This document shows, piece by piece, positions 4,225-5,847 of a DNA stretch of 5,847 nucleotides (positions are counted from its first letter, which is position 1; every line of letters starts with the position of its first letter). The notes under the pieces were generated by a model. That model was given only the letters and a program-made list of their open reading frames with translations, made no database searches and was not told the DNA's origin. A program made the position numbers and the translations under genes. Source of the DNA: JAFGCL01 sp964423835 (lineage in GTDB: Bacteria; Chloroflexota; Dehalococcoidia; UBA2247; RBG-13-53-26); assembly GCA_964423835.1 (NCBI GenBank), contig CAYRGJ010000071.1, forward strand, positions 1-5,847. The letters run 5' to 3'.

Positions 4225-5847
4225 ATGGGAATGGATGCATTGGTCGGAAAGCAGTACGATGAGTTCCCCATGGAGACCAGCTGGGACGCCATCGTCATCG
4301 GTGGCGGGCCCAACGGCCTGATGACGGCGGCCTACCTGGCCAAGGCCGGGGCCAAGGTGGTGGTGGTGGAGCGCCGGTACGAGGTGGGCGGTGGCCTGGC
4401 CACCGAGGAGGTCCTCTTCCCGGGATACTACTCCAACATACACGCCATCTACCACATGATGGTGGACTACATGCCGGCCATGAAGGACTTCAACCTGGGC
4501 CGGCACGCGCTGACCTGGGTCAAGCCCAACCTGCAGATGGCCATGGTGTACAGCGACGGCACCTCGCTGGCTCTGACCAAGATGGTGGAGGACACCGTGG
4601 ACTCCATCCACAAGTTCTCCCACAAGGACGCGGTGGCCTTCGGCAAGCACATCCGGACCTGGCAACGCATGATGGACGAGATCGTGGGCCCGGCTACCTA
4701 CCTGCCGGCCAAGCCCTCGCTGGACCTCATCGTCACCATGCAGAAGACGGAGGTCGGCCGGGAGCTGCTGGAGCTCAACGAGATGAGCCCGCTGGCCGTC
4801 ATGAAGGAGCACTTCGAGAACGACAAGCTGCGGGCCCTGCTGCTCTACGCCACCTGCATGTGGGGCCTGGACCCCAATGAGACGGGGGTGGGGCTGTTCG
4901 TGCCCCTGCTGCTCACCCGGGCCATGGACAAGGCCTACCTGGTGGGCGGCTCGCACAAGCTGGCCGGGGCCTTCTCGCGGGAGATACACGCCAACGGCGG
5001 CATCATCGTCGAGGCGGCTGAGGCGTCGAAGATAGTCGTCCAGAACGGCGCCGTAACCGGCATCGAGCTGCGCGAAGGCCGCAAGCTGAATGCCAAGGTG
5101 GTCATCTCCAGCCTGGACCCCAGGACCACCTTCCTGGACCTGATCGGGGCCAAGAACCTGCCCGGCACCTTCCTCAAGGACAGCGCCGAGGCCTGGAAGC
5201 CCGACAAGTGGAGCTACCACACCCTGCACATCGTGTCGAAGGACATGCCGGTCTACAAGTGCGATGACCCCTGGGCCAGCGAGAGCTTCATGACCGTGGT
5301 GGGCTTCGATACCTGCGACCAGGTGGTGGCCCACTGGAAGAACGTGGTCGGTGGCAAGCTGGACTACAAGCTCATCGGCGGGCACGCCACCTGCGAGAGC
5401 TTCTGGGACCCGCACCTGGTGCACTCGCCGTACGGCGGGCAGGTCTCCTTCTTCCAGATGCATGCCCCCTACGGCATCGAGGGCGGCTGGAGCAAGAAGG
5501 CCCCGGAGGTGGACGCCGCCATCATGGAGAAGTGGGCCAAGGCCGCCCCCAACCTGAAGAAGGAGAACATCCTGATGGCCACCAGCGAGTCGCCGGAGGA
5601 CATCGAGATCCGGTTGCCCAACATGCGCCGCGGCGGCATCAAGCACGGGGACTACACCCCGATGCAGATCGGCTTCAACCGGCCCAACATCGAGTGCTCT
5701 CAGTCCAAGACCCCCATCGGGGGCCTGTACCTCTGCGGCGCCTCGACCTACCCCGGCGGGATGGTCACCGGCGGGCCGGGCTACATCGCCGCCAACAAGG
5801 TGGCCGAGGACATGGGCCTCAAGAAGTGGTGGAAGCCCACCAGGCTG
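4225..5847 (+). CDS. FAD-dependent oxidoreductase, phytoene desaturase (CrtI)-like, second of pair (541+ aa, 3' end cut)
   Basis: This is the second flavoprotein of the operon, open for 541 codons to the window end with no stop. It starts at ATG 4225 after GGAAGGAG (4210-4217) at 7 nt spacing, 15 bp behind its paralogue, so the two are surely co-transcribed and probably made in similar amounts. Residues 21-57 hold the FAD site: VIGGGPNG (24-31), VVVERRYEVGGG (46-57). The FAD fold returns at about 235-300 (GGSHKLAGAFSREIHANGG). The C-terminal motif is the canonical GLYLCGASTYPGGMVTGGPGY (500-520, of which the key residues are C504, G505, P510, G511 and G512). Residues 535-536 are WW, like the tail of the first protein, and the match to the end of the family suggests only a few residues are missing. 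The specific substrate and electron acceptor are unknown. Codon use matches the first gene. Confidence 0.93.
   Translation, partial: MGMDALVGKQYDEFPMETSWDAIVIGGGPNGLMTAAYLAKAGAKVVVVERRYEVGGGLATEEVLFPGYYSNIHAIYHMMVDYMPAMKDFNLGRHALTWVKPNLQMAMVYSDGTSLALTKMVEDTVDSIHKFSHKDAVAFGKHIRTWQRMMDEIVGPATYLPAKPSLDLIVTMQKTEVGRELLELNEMSPLAVMKEHFENDKLRALLLYATCMWGLDPNETGVGLFVPLLLTRAMDKAYLVGGSHKLAGAFSREIHANGGIIVEAAEASKIVVQNGAVTGIELREGRKLNAKVVISSLDPRTTFLDLIGAKNLPGTFLKDSAEAWKPDKWSYHTLHIVSKDMPVYKCDDPWASESFMTVVGFDTCDQVVAHWKNVVGGKLDYKLIGGHATCESFWDPHLVHSPYGGQVSFFQMHAPYGIEGGWSKKAPEVDAAIMEKWAKAAPNLKKENILMATSESPEDIEIRLPNMRRGGIKHGDYTPMQIGFNRPNIECSQSKTPIGGLYLCGASTYPGGMVTGGPGYIAANKVAEDMGLKKWWKPTRL

Noticed and set aside
2500..5646. 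A reverse-strand open frame of 1048 codons covering both oxidoreductase genes
   Set aside because: It is in exact codon register with both sense genes (both in the same frame), so its stops would need TTA, CTA or TCA sense codons, which this GC-rich genome avoids. Its product is a low-complexity Val/Leu/His/Gly/Asp mix, while the sense frames encode clear FAD-binding proteins.

Overview
This is a GC-rich bacterial window carrying five protein genes, all on the + strand. The bacterial call rests on consensus sigma-70 type promoters, purine-rich Shine-Dalgarno sequences and strongly GC-ending codons. The two large genes nevertheless use ATA and AGG codons now and then. That mix would fit Chloroflexota/Dehalococcoidia or a similar environmental lineage, but the window has no phylogenetic marker, so this is only a guess.

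Layout. Positions 1-251 hold no convincing gene. A small Cys-rich hypothetical protein (252-560) is followed by a very GC-rich intergenic stretch containing a 34-bp-period tandem duplication (630-693). Next comes an 89-residue single-span membrane protein (804-1073), then a rhomboid intramembrane serine protease (1186-1800) with complete catalytic motifs. Positions 1801-2520 are non-coding but rich in signals: two promoters with identical hexamers (TTGACA, 17 bp, TATATT) lie 224 bp apart, and a roughly 310-nt leader with several mutually exclusive pairings runs up to a strong Shine-Dalgarno sequence. The rest is a two-gene operon of FAD-dependent oxidoreductases of the phytoene desaturase/CrtI-like type (2521-4209, and 4225 to the window end without a stop).

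How the parts fit. The two flavoproteins are 15 bp apart and are clearly paralogues. They have the same N-terminal dinucleotide-binding motif but different C-terminal FAD motifs, so they may form a hetero-oligomer or act in sequence on a hydrophobic substrate; that is inference. Their transcription probably starts at the 2176-2204 promoter, so the long leader would be part of their mRNA and is a candidate cis-regulatory RNA. The rhomboid and the single-span protein upstream are neighbours and could be a protease and its substrate or partner. An extended -10 element between them allows separate transcription, and nothing links them functionally to the oxidoreductase operon.

The most interesting item is the structured leader at about 2211-2520 with its paired upstream promoters. 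It matches no riboswitch class I could recognise by eye. All folds were found by reading complementary segments, not by computing energies.
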